Shown here piece after piece: positions 9,369 through 19,500 of a DNA stretch of 64,000 bases. The notes beneath the pieces were generated by a model. It searched no databases, was not told where the DNA came from, and saw only the letters and a program-made list of their open reading frames with translations. The position numbers and the translations under genes were made by a program. How positions within the stretch are numbered: the stretch's first letter is position 1; each line of letters starts with the position of its first letter. The stretch spans positions 112,912 to 176,911 of the forward strand of contig JAEUSP010000019.1 of the NCBI GenBank assembly GCA_016788565.1, in the 5' to 3' direction. The stretch is from Chlorobiota bacterium (GTDB taxonomy: Bacteria > Bacteroidota > Ignavibacteria > OLB7).

Positions 9369-10094
9369 ATGCGCATTAAAGACTTCTTCGGTTGGTTCCT
9401 GTGGGAAGGGATCAATCCTGTACTTCTGAATATTCGGTCACGGCAAAAAACGTTCGATAATAATTTTGCCGGATTGAATATCGGGTGTGGTTTAGATAAT
9501 CCTAAAAATTGGCTTGGAATTGATGGCGGGGCCTACGTCCTGCTAAAAAAAATACCGCGTCCGTGCATTAAAATATTCTACCGATTCACAAACAGCTCCC
9601 GAAATTATTCTTTGGACTCAATGCTTGGAAAAATATATGGGAGCCATATCCTCCATTATGAAATCACACGTGGTCTTCCCTTCCCAGATGCGACCGTCCC
9701 AGCCATATTTTCTTCCCATTTTTTTGAACACATCACGAAAACCGAAGCGCAAGCGTTGGTGCGGGAATGCTACCGAGTAATGAAAAATGGTGGCATTATT
9801 CGAATTTGCGTCCCTTCATTGGAAGAATCAGTAAAAAAAATAGAAATGGCTGTGGAGCAATACCGTGCTGGCAATATCTCTCCAATTCAGAAATTTGTGA
9901 CGTATGATTTTAGCGGGTTTCATAACAATTACAGCAATCATCGGCACATGTATAATTTTACTGAGATGAAGCAATTATTAGAGGAAGCCGGTTTCCAGCA
10001 TATTGCAGAATATGCTTTTGGCAAAGGAAATATCCCCAATGTTGAGCAGTTAGACACCCGCGAAGGGTTGTTTGTCGAGGCCGTGAAAAAATAA
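9369..10094 (+). CDS. Class I SAM-dependent methyltransferase, A+T-rich
   Basis: A 241-residue methyltransferase of the type 11 (Rossmann) class. Motif I is LNIGCGLDNPKNWLGIDG near residue 37. The region FSSHFFEHITKTEAQALV then RVMKNGGIIRICVPS matches motifs of the family that methylate small molecules or glycan/lipid intermediates, where HxxEH-type motifs precede the post-I strands. Substrate cannot be told. The gene is visibly richer in A+T than its neighbours, with AAA/ATA/TTT codons common, which suggests recent acquisition. It has no clear ribosome-binding site and is followed after 37 bases by a lipoprotein gene of normal composition. Confidence 0.8.
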   Translation: MRIKDFFGWFLWEGINPVLLNIRSRQKTFDNNFAGLNIGCGLDNPKNWLGIDGGAYVLLKKIPRPCIKIFYRFTNSSRNYSLDSMLGKIYGSHILHYEITRGLPFPDATVPAIFSSHFFEHITKTEAQALVRECYRVMKNGGIIRICVPSLEESVKKIEMAVEQYRAGNISPIQKFVTYDFSGFHNNYSNHRHMYNFTEMKQLLEEAGFQHIAEYAFGKGNIPNVEQLDTREGLFVEAVKK

Positions 10095-10131
10095 CCGCCG
10101 TAAAAAATAACCGTGGTAATCATCGTTAGCT

Positions 10132-11481
10132 ATGAACGCTATGCACGTAGTACCGGCATGCCTGGGGGCATTACTTTTCAGCGTCATCGTAATCGGTTGC
10201 GGCGCATCGCTGGCAACGCGCAACGTTAGCCTTAGCTACGACATGGCGGCCAACACCGTGCAAACTGCTTCAGCGGAAACCGCAAAGGCTGGCGACATGG
10301 TCTCGTTCGAGCTGAAGAACGTGAACCCGTTTTTGTACGAAGTGACCATAAACAACCAGACGATTTCCCGCAGTACGCCGCTGCGCCGTTTGGGGCGGTT
10401 TGCGCTGCCAACGCCAGCAATCACCGACACCGCACGGCAGGCCTCACCCGTGACGGCGGACCTTGCGGGGTCCACCAACCGGCTGCCAATCAATCGCTTC
10501 CGCACCAACCACACGCTGTTCCGCAACCGGTTCACCACTTTTCTTGCGTTCCTCAGTTTCGATGATTATCTGCTTTCCCTGCTTCGCCAGCCCTTCCCGC
10601 AGGAGGATTTACTGAAGCGGAGCATCGCCACACGGCTGAACGATCTGGTAGGAACTGGCCCATTTTATACCCGCGCCGATTTTGTCCGAAAAGGGGATGA
10701 GTTGTTCGAGGCGATGACCAAAGCATTCAACGACTTGATGAGTGAGTATCAGTTCCTGGATACCCTTGCAAAACGGGAGCTGCGCCAGCCAATGCTTGAT
10801 GCCCGCTCCACCTACCAACTCATGTCAGCCGACAAAGGGGAATGGAGCCGCCATCTGGAAGCCACGGCTGATTTCTACGAGCTTATTCAGAACACACCGT
10901 TCACCTTTGCGTCGTTCAAAACTCAGGTTGCGGTGGGGGATCAGGAGATGGAGTTCAGGGTGGAAGGAAAACGGAAGGAGGAATCAGACCAGATACCGAA
11001 CGGGGTTGCCCAACCGTTCACGCTTCAGTATCAGCTGGCAGTGCAGGGGGGTGGTTTTCGGCTGGGCGTTGGTGCGGGATTGTTTGCCAGCAGTTTGGCC
11101 AACAACAGCTACGGTTTCCGGGATTCTTTGGGATACCGGTTTATTGTTCAGAATCAACGTGATGTTATCAACTACGGCCCCGGCGCGGTGATGCACTTCC
11201 ACCACACAACATTCCCAGTTGGCGGAAACATTGGCTTGATGCTGAACAACGCCTCACGAATCCAATACCTTGCCGGGGCCAGCCTGATGGTTGGCGACCG
11301 TGGCCAAGTTGGCTTCAACGGCGGACTGACGTTCGGGACCGTCGCACGCCTTGCCGCCCCCTACGTGGTGGATAAACGGCTGGATGGAAACGATGCAAAA
11401 CTCACCGCAGTCCCCACGATTGACCGCTTGGAGCTTGGCTGGTACGGCGGCGTTAGCTACAACTTCAGCGCGGCCAAATAA
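10132..11481 (+). CDS. Predicted lipoprotein with barrel-like C-terminal part, unknown function
   Basis: A 449-residue exported protein. The N-terminus carries a lipoprotein signal, with hydrophobic LLFSVIVIGCGAS and the acceptor Cys at about residue 23. Residues 35-75 are a beta-rich domain (GDMVSFELKNVNPFLYEV), residues 110-280 look largely helical, and the last 130 residues have alternating aromatic strands typical of outer-membrane barrels (GVGAGLFASSLANNSYGF, and finally WYGGVSYNFSAAK). No family recognised. A second possible start is ATG 10141. The gene is 37 bases after the methyltransferase and 134 bases before msrA, all on the plus strand. Confidence 0.65.
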   Translation: MNAMHVVPACLGALLFSVIVIGCGASLATRNVSLSYDMAANTVQTASAETAKAGDMVSFELKNVNPFLYEVTINNQTISRSTPLRRLGRFALPTPAITDTARQASPVTADLAGSTNRLPINRFRTNHTLFRNRFTTFLAFLSFDDYLLSLLRQPFPQEDLLKRSIATRLNDLVGTGPFYTRADFVRKGDELFEAMTKAFNDLMSEYQFLDTLAKRELRQPMLDARSTYQLMSADKGEWSRHLEATADFYELIQNTPFTFASFKTQVAVGDQEMEFRVEGKRKEESDQIPNGVAQPFTLQYQLAVQGGGFRLGVGAGLFASSLANNSYGFRDSLGYRFIVQNQRDVINYGPGAVMHFHHTTFPVGGNIGLMLNNASRIQYLAGASLMVGDRGQVGFNGGLTFGTVARLAAPYVVDKRLDGNDAKLTAVPTIDRLELGWYGGVSYNFSAAK

Positions 11482-11615
11482 TCGCCGCGAATCTGGATAC
11501 CCCCCGTTGCCCGTAGATATGGCCAGCACAGATTGTGCAAGCAGCATCCGCAAACCGGCTCTCTCTCGCTCTCTGCCGCTGGCTGCTGCCCAACGCAGAA
11601 CACAATACCGACACC

Positions 11616-12320
11616 ATGATCCAGAACCTTGTTTTTCCGCTGATGGCCATGCTGCTTCTGGGATGTGCCCGCAGCAATGCCAGCAATGAAGCGTCCATCC
11701 AAACTATCCGAAACGTCACAACCACCATGAACGACCAGAAGAGCAATCCCACCACACCAGCCCAGCAAACCCTTGACACCGCTACGTTTGGCGCAGGGTG
11801 TTTCTGGTGTGTCGAGGCGGTGTTCCAGCAGCTTGATGGCGTTATCTCCGTCACCAGCGGCTACAGCGGTGGTGATGTTGCCAACCCAACCTACAAGCAG
11901 GTCTGCGACGGAACCACTGGCCACGCCGAAGTTTGCCAGATTGCCTACGACCCACAACGCATCAGCTTTAAGGATTTGCTGGAAGTCTTCTGGTCCACCC
12001 ACGACCCCACCACCTTGAACCGCCAGGGAAATGATGTGGGAACGCAGTACCGCTCGGCAATTTTCTATCACAGCGACCAGCAGAAGCAGGTAGCCCAGGA
12101 GTACAAAAAGAAGCTAGATGAATCAGGTGCGTTCAAGTCGCCAATCGTGACGGAGATCGCCCCGTTCAGCACCTTCTACGCTGCCGAGAATTACCACCAA
12201 GATTACTACAACCTGAATGGCAGCCAACCATACTGCAACTTCGTGATCAAGCCGAAAGTGGAGAAGTTCAGGAAGGTGTTCGGGGAGAAGTTGAAGAAGG
12301 AAAACGCAACGGCAAAGTAG
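11616..12320 (+). CDS. msrA: Peptide methionine-S-sulfoxide reductase, lipoprotein form
   Basis: Reduces the S-epimer of methionine sulfoxide in oxidised proteins. The catalytic motif GAGCFWCVEAVFQQLDGV and the later GHAEVCQIAYDP, DPTTLNRQGNDVGTQYRS and AENYHQDYYNLN are classic MsrA. A further Cys (QPYCNF) near the C-terminus may be the resolving residue. The frame is open from 11535, but ATG 11616 gives a lipoprotein signal (MAMLLLGCARS), so the enzyme is probably membrane-anchored in the periplasm. This is a known variant of MsrA in envelope repair. No MsrB is seen. Convergent with the DUF985 gene. Confidence 0.95.
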   Translation: MIQNLVFPLMAMLLLGCARSNASNEASIQTIRNVTTTMNDQKSNPTTPAQQTLDTATFGAGCFWCVEAVFQQLDGVISVTSGYSGGDVANPTYKQVCDGTTGHAEVCQIAYDPQRISFKDLLEVFWSTHDPTTLNRQGNDVGTQYRSAIFYHSDQQKQVAQEYKKKLDESGAFKSPIVTEIAPFSTFYAAENYHQDYYNLNGSQPYCNFVIKPKVEKFRKVFGEKLKKENATAK

Positions 12321-12349
12321 CCACGTGCGCTGCAGAGTTGCCCCAGAGT

Positions 12350-12865
12350 TTACGTTCCCTCAGCATCGGTCAACCGTTCAACGAGTTCCCGATGCTGGGG
12401 GAATGTTTTTATCAGCTGGCCCCGCTCCCCTATCTCAAAATCTTTGAAATCAAAGCCGGGGGCCACGGTGCATCCCACCAGCGTGAAGCTATCGGCGTGG
12501 TTTACGGTTGCGCCAAACCAGCACCCAGCCGGAATCACCCCCTGCAATTGTTCACCGCTTGCCACAGCATCACCAAGCCGTATCGCCTCGTATTTTCCCG
12601 ATGAAAGCAACAGATGCAGCGTGAGCGATGACCCTGCATAGAAATGCCAAATTTCATCGGAACAAAGCCGGTGCAGCCGCGAGGTTTGATTGCCGCACAG
12701 CAAAAAATAGATGGCCGTTGAAGCCATCCGCTGGCCGTGGTATCGGCTAACTGTCGGGATCACGGTTTCGGCGGCGCGGTAGGTCTCGCGGAAATATCCC
12801 CCTTCGGGGTGTGGGGCTAATTGCAGGTGGGCAATCCAATCTTCGGCGGTGGTCATGGTGGTCAT
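12350..12865 (-). CDS. DUF985 family cupin protein
   Basis: A small cupin-fold protein of the DUF985 (cupin_5) family. Signature segments are HPEGGYFRETYRA near the N-terminus, TAIYFLLCGNQTSRLHRL, EIWHFYAGSSLTLHLL, GVIPAGCWFGATV and a final VGCTVAPGFDFKDFEIG. The family is widespread but its reaction is not established; some members are proposed sugar-related enzymes. Of three in-frame ATG codons (12919, 12865, 12856) I chose 12865; none has a clear ribosome site, so the start could be wrong by a few codons. It is divergent from the mutase gene (64 bases between starts) and convergent with msrA. Confidence 0.85.
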   Translation of the reverse strand: MTTMTTAEDWIAHLQLAPHPEGGYFRETYRAAETVIPTVSRYHGQRMASTAIYFLLCGNQTSRLHRLCSDEIWHFYAGSSLTLHLLLSSGKYEAIRLGDAVASGEQLQGVIPAGCWFGATVNHADSFTLVGCTVAPGFDFKDFEIGERGQLIKTFPQHRELVERLTDAEGT

Positions 12866-12929
12866 GGTGCGGTCGGTTGTCTCTGTTGCTAATTTTTTTT
12901 CCCAAACGATGTACTGCAACTAAGCAATC

Positions 12930-14501
12930 ATGCCACAAGAACGCAAGCCGCAATTCGCAACCGATTCAGGAATCGTCATTCCCCCCTACCTTACTCACGC
13001 TGCCAGCACCGAGCCGCAGGAGACTCCGGGGGAGTATCCGTTCACTCGTGGGGTCTATCCCACGATGTACCGCTCGCGGCTCTGGACCATGCGGATGTAC
13101 GCGGGGTTCGGCACCGCCCAGGAATCGAACCAGCGGTATCGCTACTTGCTGTCGCAAGGGGTGACGGGATTGTCGGTGGCGTTCGATTTGCCAACGCAGA
13201 TCGGCTACGATTCCGATCATGTTTTGGCCGAAGGTGAGGTGGGGAAAGTGGGTGTGGCGATTGACTCGCTGGCCGACATCGAAACGTTGTTCGAGGGCAT
13301 CGAACTGCAGAAGGTCTCCACCTCCATGACCATCAACTCCACTGCCAGTATTCTGCTGGCGTTCTACGTTGCGTTGGCCAAACGGCAGGGGGCGAATCTG
13401 GCGAAGCTGAGCGGAACGGTGCAGAACGACATCCTGAAAGAGTATGCCGCACGCGGAACCTACATCTACCCCCCCGGCCCTTCGATGCGGCTGATTACCG
13501 ACATGTTTGCGTGGTGCTCCCGCGAGCTGCCAAGCTGGAACACCATCTCCATCAGTGGCTACCATATCCGCGAGGCCGGCTCCACCGCTGTCCAGGAAGT
13601 TGCCTTCACCCTCTCGAACGCCGTTGCCTACACCCAAGCTGCGGTTGATGCTGGCTTGGATGTGGATCAGTTCGCATCACGGCTCAGCTTCTTTTTCAAT
13701 ATCCACAACAACTTTTTTGAGGAGGTTGCCAAGCTGCGCGCTGCCCGCCGAATGTGGGCACGGATTATGAAAGAGCGGTTCAACGCCCAAGACCCGCGCA
13801 GCATGATGCTCCGGTTCCACTCGCAAACGGCGGGATCCACGCTCACGGCGCAGCAGGTGGAGGGGAACATCGTGCGGGTGGCGTTGCAGGCCACCGCAGC
13901 GGTGCTTGGCGGAACACAATCGCTGCACACTAACGGCTTTGATGAAGCGTTAGGATTGCCCACCGAAAACGCCGCACGCCTTGCCCTGCGAACCCAGCAA
14001 GTGGTTGGCTACGAATCGGGAATTACGGATTCGGTGGACCCGCTGGCGGGAAGCTATCTGGTGGAATATCTGACCGACCAAGTGGAGCAAAAAGCAACCG
14101 AGTACATGGAGCGAATCGAATCGCTTGGCGGCGCGGTGCAGGCGATTGAGGCGGGGTTTATCCAGAACGAGATTGCACGCTCGGCCTACGAAGCCCAGCT
14201 GCGGGTAGAGCGTGGGGAAGATGTGGTTGTTGGAGTGAATAAATTTCAGATTGAGGAGCCACCATTCACCGATATTCTGCACGTGGACGACGCGCTACGA
14301 ACCAAGCAGATTGAGCGATTGCAACGGATGAAATCATTGCGGAACCCGGCGGATGTTGCCCAGGCGTTATCGGCCATTCGGCAATCGGCCACCGATGGCG
14401 AAAACTTGATGCCGCGAATCCTTGCTGCCGTGGAATCCTACGCCACACTTGGCGAAATCTCCGACACACTGCGGAATGTGTGGGGCGAATATGAAGAGTG
14501 A
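12930..14501 (+). CDS. Methylmalonyl-CoA mutase, catalytic (large) subunit without B12 domain
   Basis: Interconverts methylmalonyl-CoA and succinyl-CoA by a cobalamin radical reaction. The 523 residues cover only the substrate-binding TIM barrel: [64 protein letters not shown] with the catalytic His, and [19 protein letters not shown]. The Tyr in RMYAGF and the Arg in YAARGTYI, which in the Propionibacterium enzyme hold the methylmalonyl carboxylate, are kept, favouring methylmalonyl over isobutyryl substrates. No cobalamin domain (DxHxxG) is present, so a separate small subunit must exist elsewhere, as in archaeal-type two-protein mutases. No meaB-like chaperone is nearby. Exact acyl substrate remains inference. 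Confidence 0.92.
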   Translation: MPQERKPQFATDSGIVIPPYLTHAASTEPQETPGEYPFTRGVYPTMYRSRLWTMRMYAGFGTAQESNQRYRYLLSQGVTGLSVAFDLPTQIGYDSDHVLAEGEVGKVGVAIDSLADIETLFEGIELQKVSTSMTINSTASILLAFYVALAKRQGANLAKLSGTVQNDILKEYAARGTYIYPPGPSMRLITDMFAWCSRELPSWNTISISGYHIREAGSTAVQEVAFTLSNAVAYTQAAVDAGLDVDQFASRLSFFFNIHNNFFEEVAKLRAARRMWARIMKERFNAQDPRSMMLRFHSQTAGSTLTAQQVEGNIVRVALQATAAVLGGTQSLHTNGFDEALGLPTENAARLALRTQQVVGYESGITDSVDPLAGSYLVEYLTDQVEQKATEYMERIESLGGAVQAIEAGFIQNEIARSAYEAQLRVERGEDVVVGVNKFQIEEPPFTDILHVDDALRTKQIERLQRMKSLRNPADVAQALSAIRQSATDGENLMPRILAAVESYATLGEISDTLRNVWGEYEE

Positions 14502-14571
14502 GAGAAGGCTGCTGCCCCCCTCACTCCAGAATCATAGCTGCTTGACGGTGTTGGTTTTCACCTCACCTTGC

Positions 14572-15411
14572 TCAGATCCCCGCTTCCAATTCTGGGAAGA
14601 TGGTGGAGTGATCTTTGATGACGTTCAGCAAATACGCGGCGCAGCTTGAATGGACTGGCGTGTGGGCATCGCTGGTTCCGGCGGCATCGCCAATGGTGAA
14701 CACCGTCACTTTGTGATGGCTTAGGCGGAACTCCAGCATCGCGGCCTGAAGTTCGCGCCCGGCATCGGCAAGCGCGGCAAGTTCCGGCATCTGGGTTCGG
14801 TTGGCACTCAAGTGGCGATATGCCTCCACGCCAGTTTTTCCGGTTCCCTGCTCGGTCAGCCGTAGCATCAGCGTGCGAAGGTTGTTGTTGCGTGCTTGGT
14901 CGTAGATGCCTTGCAGTTCCTGCTGGTATCGCGCCATAAAATTCACGAACGTCTCCCCCGCCTGCTCGGCAACAACTTCCCAGTGGAACCGCTCCTTCGC
15001 GGTGTCATCAGCCGAGGGAACCTGGCGGATTCCCAGAAGAATCTCCATCACCCGGAACTGCGATGATTGGAATCCGCTTGCTGGGCGAAGCGCGTCGCGG
15101 AATTCGGCATATCCATTCTGGGTCATGGTCATTAGCGGGTCGAACCCTGCGTGGGCGGCGCGCAGGATCACACCAACCCGCTTCAGCAGCGCAATTCCCC
15201 GCTGAGTATCGCCCGACTCCAACGCCGTAATAGCACCACGTAGCTCATAGATCGCCAGCCGGAACCATATCTCAAACGCTTGGTGAACCATGATGAACAT
15301 CGGTTCATCGTGGGCGGCGGTGCGTGGGGATTGCAGCGAAAGGAGCTGATCCAGTTGAATGTAGTCCCAGTAGGTTACGCCTGATGTTGGAGCCGTCTCG
15401 GTGTTGTTCAT
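14572..15411 (-). CDS. kynA: Tryptophan 2,3-dioxygenase
   Basis: Opens the indole ring of L-tryptophan with O2 to give N-formylkynurenine, the first step of the kynurenine pathway; a heme enzyme in the cytoplasm. The 279-residue length is normal. Diagnostic segments are YWDYIQLDQLLSLQ, HDEPMFIMVHQAFEIWF with the substrate-pocket His, GFDPLMTMTQNGYAEFR and ALRPASGFQSSQFRVMEILLG. The distal part includes QQELQGIYDQARNNN. No other kynurenine gene is adjacent. It is convergent with the mutase gene (70 bases, no terminator seen) and divergent from actA. Confidence 0.96.
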   Translation of the reverse strand: MNNTETAPTSGVTYWDYIQLDQLLSLQSPRTAAHDEPMFIMVHQAFEIWFRLAIYELRGAITALESGDTQRGIALLKRVGVILRAAHAGFDPLMTMTQNGYAEFRDALRPASGFQSSQFRVMEILLGIRQVPSADDTAKERFHWEVVAEQAGETFVNFMARYQQELQGIYDQARNNNLRTLMLRLTEQGTGKTGVEAYRHLSANRTQMPELAALADAGRELQAAMLEFRLSHHKVTVFTIGDAAGTSDAHTPVHSSCAAYLLNVIKDHSTIFPELEAGI

Positions 15412-15541
15412 GCTTGTTGTTTGCTGGAATTGGTGATTGTTGCAGAGTTACTTGTGGCCTTGCAGCGCGATCAAAATCGGTGATTTTCCCGAGAAGATTG
15501 GGCTTGACAAGGATTTTTTTATGCTGAGGAGAAGTTATTGC

Positions 15542-15569
15542 TTGCAAAACAACATGAAGATGTTGTAAT
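15542..15569 (+). promoter_or_regulatory. Possible distal promoter for the respiratory operon
   Basis: TTGCAA (15542-15547) is followed after 16 bases by TGTAAT (15564-15569), close to a sigma-70 layout. It could fire toward actA, 229 bases downstream. Whether this phylum uses that consensus is not known, so confidence is low. Confidence 0.25.
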
Positions 15570-15684
15570 CTTGCGCCCCATTCCTACCATCATCATCAGC
15601 GGCAGAAGGCGGGCCAACCGCAAGTTAGGGGCTGATGATTTCAAAAACATGACCTGCGTCAGGATTCAGAATAACCAGCCTTTG

Positions 15685-15690
15685 TATAAT
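15685..15690 (+). promoter_or_regulatory. TATAAT box upstream of actA
   Basis: A perfect TATAAT, preceded by TTTG, lies 107 bases before the actA start codon. No clear -35 partner is visible (GGATTC at 17 bases upstream). It is the best single candidate -10 for the long respiratory operon. Confidence 0.3.
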
Positions 15691-15797
15691 CGCCCCCGCT
15701 AAAAAGCAGGGTGGTTGGTCATTGATCTTGGGCAGAGGAATCTCTGGCTCTGTTCGGTGCTCAGAACCGTCGCAATCAACAACTGCATGTAGGCACG

Positions 15798-16460
15798 ATG
15801 TCGCAGATCTTCCATCGCAGCAGCAACATGATGGCCCGGCTTTCTATCCTTGTCATAGGTGGAATAGCTATGGGCGCAGTGTTCTTTCTGTTCGCGTACA
15901 ACCGCTCGGACTATTTCACGAACGTCCACGTTGCTCGCGAACAACCGGTCCCTTTCAGCCATGCCCGTCACGTGGGGCAGAACGGCATTGATTGCCGCTA
16001 CTGCCATACCTCGGTCACGGAATCGAACTTCGCTGGGATCCCTCCTACCGAAACCTGCATGACTTGCCACTCGCAGGTGCTTCCCGATGCCCCGATGCTG
16101 GAGCCGGTTCGCGCCAGCTTCCGCACCGGCAAGCCGCTGGAGTGGACCCGCGTGCATGACCTTCCTGACTTCGTCTATTTCAACCACAGCATCCACGTTG
16201 CCAAAGGGGTTGGCTGCGTAACCTGCCACGGCCAAGTTGATAAGATGCCGCTTCTGTGGAAAACCAACACCCTTCAGATGGATTGGTGCTTGAACTGCCA
16301 CCGGAACCCAGAAGAATATCTGCGCCCACGCGAGCACGTTTTCGACATGAATTGGAAGCTGCCCGCTGGCGAAAACCAAACTGAACTGGGGAAAAAGTTG
16401 GTGAAACAGTACAATGTGAACGTGCATCAACTGACCAACTGCTCCATCTGCCACCGATAA
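15798..16460 (+). CDS. actA: Alternative complex III subunit ActA, pentaheme cytochrome c
   Basis: The electron-exit subunit of the quinol:electron acceptor oxidoreductase that replaces bc1. Five CXXCH heme sites are present in 220 residues: CRYCH, CMTCH, CVTCH, CLNCH and CSICH, the count typical of ActA. The N-terminus MSQIFHRSSN is the family signature, followed by one transmembrane helix (about residues 13-35) that anchors the heme domain on the periplasmic side. The signature decided ATG 15798 over the internal ATG at 15828. First gene of a block running to 29037; actB follows after 78 bases. Confidence 0.95.
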   Translation: MSQIFHRSSNMMARLSILVIGGIAMGAVFFLFAYNRSDYFTNVHVAREQPVPFSHARHVGQNGIDCRYCHTSVTESNFAGIPPTETCMTCHSQVLPDAPMLEPVRASFRTGKPLEWTRVHDLPDFVYFNHSIHVAKGVGCVTCHGQVDKMPLLWKTNTLQMDWCLNCHRNPEEYLRPREHVFDMNWKLPAGENQTELGKKLVKQYNVNVHQLTNCSICHR

Positions 16461-16538
16461 CTGAGGATCGGTTCAACGCATCACAACGGAGCCAATCCTG
16501 CTGATGCCGACAACGCAAATTTCCAGCAACACCAGCCC

Positions 16539-19500
16539 ATGAGCGCCGAACATAACCACGAGTTCAACGGACTCTCCTTGCCGGTCATTAATTCTGCCGG
16601 AGATCAGATGCCAGCGGCAGATGATCACACGGACGACCACACGGCTGTCGGGAAAAAATCTTCGGTTGATCTTGCCGAAATCCGCGAAAAACTAACGCAA
16701 AATCGCGGCCCGCAGTATTGGAAAAGCCTTGAGCAATTAGCCGACACCAAGGAATTCCAAGAGCATATCAAGTATGAGTTCCCTTCGGGTGCCGACCAGA
16801 TGCTGGACCCCGTTACCCGCCGTAGCTTCCTGAAAGTGATGGGAGCCTCGGTGGCATTGGCCGGGGTTAGTGCCTGCTTCAAGCAGCCGGATGAGAAAAT
16901 CGTCCCGTTTGTGAAAGCACCCGAGCAGGTGGTCCCGGGCAAACCGCTCTACTACGCCACCGCGCTGACCGTTGGCGGATATGCCACCGGCGTGTTGGTG
17001 GAAAGTCATCTTGGCCGCCCAACAAAAGTTGAAGGCAATCCCGACCACCCAGCAAGCCTGGGAGCAACCGATGCTTTCACCCAGGCGGAAATCCTTCGGA
17101 TGTACGATCCCGACCGCTCACAAGCGGTGATGAACCGTGGCGAAATCTCCACGTGGAAATCATTCACCGATGAGTTTTCGGCGAAATTGGGAATCCAAAA
17201 AGCGAAGGGGGGAGCCGGGCTGCGCATCCTTAGCGAAACCACTGCATCGCCAACACTGGGCGAGCAGATGCGCCAACTGATGGCCCAGTACCCGGAAGCC
17301 AAATGGATTCAGTACGATGCCGCCGGCCAGCACAACACCCGTGCCGGATTGCGCACCGCGCTGGGGCGTGATGCCGCCGCTAACTACAGCTTCAACAAAG
17401 CAAAAATTATTCTTTCGTTAGATGGTGATTTCTTGGCCGCAATGCCGGGAAGCGTCCGCTACGCACGCCATTTTGCCAACGGCCGCCGCGTCCGCAAGCC
17501 GGGCGACCCGATGAATCGCCTGTACGTTGCCGAAAGCTCGCCAACGCTGACCGGTGCAAAAGCCGACCACCGCATGGCCATCATGGCCAGCGAGATTGAA
17601 AGCGTTGCACGGATTATCGCCAGCAAACTTGGCGTTGCCGGTGCCGGAGCAACCAACGGAAAGCCAGAATGGCAGAAGTGGATTGACGCGGTGGTGAAAG
17701 ATCTGCAGGCGAACCGCGGAGCCAGCATTGTGATTGCTGGCGAATCGCAGCCAGCCGCGGTTCATGTGGTTGCCCACGCCATGAACCAAGCACTGGGGAA
17801 CGTTGGAACCACGGTTAACTACATCGAGCCAGTCGAAAACGTCCAGGGGGATCAGCTTGCTGCGCTACGCCAACTTGCTGCCGATATGGAGGCTGGCAAC
17901 GTTGGGGTTCTGGTGATGGTTGGTGGCAATCCCGTCTATGATGCTCCTGCCGATCTTGACTTTGCCAAAAAAATGGAGAAGGTCGGGTTACGGGTTCACT
18001 TGGGTTTGTACCAGGATGAGACCTCGTGGCTGTCGCACTGGCATCTGCCGATTTCGCACGCGCTGGAATCATGGGGCGATGCTTGCGCCTTCGATGGAAC
18101 AATCACGATTGTCCAGCCGCTGATCGCGCCGCTGTACGACTCCAAATCAGTCCATGAATTGCTGGCGATTATGATGGATGCCAGCCCCAACGGCTACGAA
18201 ATCGTCCGGAACTACTGGAAAGAACGGCTGATTGGGGATTTCGAGAAAAGCTGGCAGATGGTGCTGAACGATGGCTTGGTGAAACCAGATATGATGAAAC
18301 TGGCCGCAGCACCAGCCGCCACGCCAGCTACTACATCGGCCACAACTGCACCGGCGGATTCAGCCGCAGCACCAGCCGCACCAGCGGCGGCTTCGGTTAC
18401 TGCTGCACCCGCACCAGCCACAATTTCTGGAAACGCTCCAGTACAGATTCCTCCGCCAACCCCCTACCCTGCGGCTGGAATGGAGTTGAACTTCCGCCCC
18501 GACCCGAACATCCGCGATGGCCAGTATGCAAACAATGGTTGGTTGCAGGAGCTTCCAAAACCACTAAGCCTGCTGACATGGGACAACGCCGTACTTATCA
18601 GCCCCAAAACTGCCGAGGAGCAAGGGCTAAAGAGTTTTGACGTTGTTGATCTGGCCTACCAGGGCCGCCTTGTTACTGGTCCAGTGTGGGTGCTGCCGGG
18701 GCATCCCGATAAAAGCGTGACGGTGTATTTGGGCTACGGACGCGAACGCGCTGGGCGTGTTGGAACCAACCAGGGATTCAATGCCTACAAGCTGCGGACT
18801 TCCAACGCCCCATGGTTTGGACTTGGGTTGGAACTTCGGAAGACCGGTGAGTTCTACCAGTTAGTGACCACGCAAGACCACGCCAGCATCGAAGGGCGGA
18901 ACATGTACCGCTACGGAACCAGCGACCAGTTCCAAAAGCAGCCTGATTTTGTGAAGGAGATGGAGCACGTCAAGGATCCGATCTCCCTCTACACGCCATA
19001 CGAGTACCGAGGCTATGCTTGGGGAATGGCGATAGACCTTACCGCCTGCATCGGCTGCAACGTCTGCACGATAGCTTGCCAAGCCGAGAACAACATTCCA
19101 GTAGTTGGGAAGGATCAAGTGTTCATGGGGCGCGAGATGCACTGGATTCGTGTGGATCGCTACTACGAAGGAGGGCTGGATAACCCAATGGTTCACTACC
19201 AGCCTGTCCCATGTATGCAGTGCGAGCGTGCCTCGTGCGAGGTGGTCTGCCCGGTGGGGGCCACCGTCCACAGTGATGAAGGGTTGAACGACATGGTGTA
19301 TAATCGCTGCGTCGGCACGAAGTATTGCTCCAACAACTGCCCGTACAAAGTTCGCCGCTTCAATTTCTTCCAATACTCCGACGAGAAGACCCCTGTGGTG
19401 AAGCTGGGGCGCAACCCTGATGTGACGGTGCGGAACCGAGGCGTGATGGAGAAGTGCACCTACTGCGTGCAGCGGATCAACCACGCCCGCATTGATGCCA

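Larger units (their letters stand above)
15412..15797. other. 386-base intergenic region between kynA and actA
   Basis: Divergent control region with no convincing ORF. It holds two promoter-like elements for the plus strand (listed separately at 15542 and 15685). No RNA gene, repeat or riboswitch was recognised. Confidence 0.5.
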
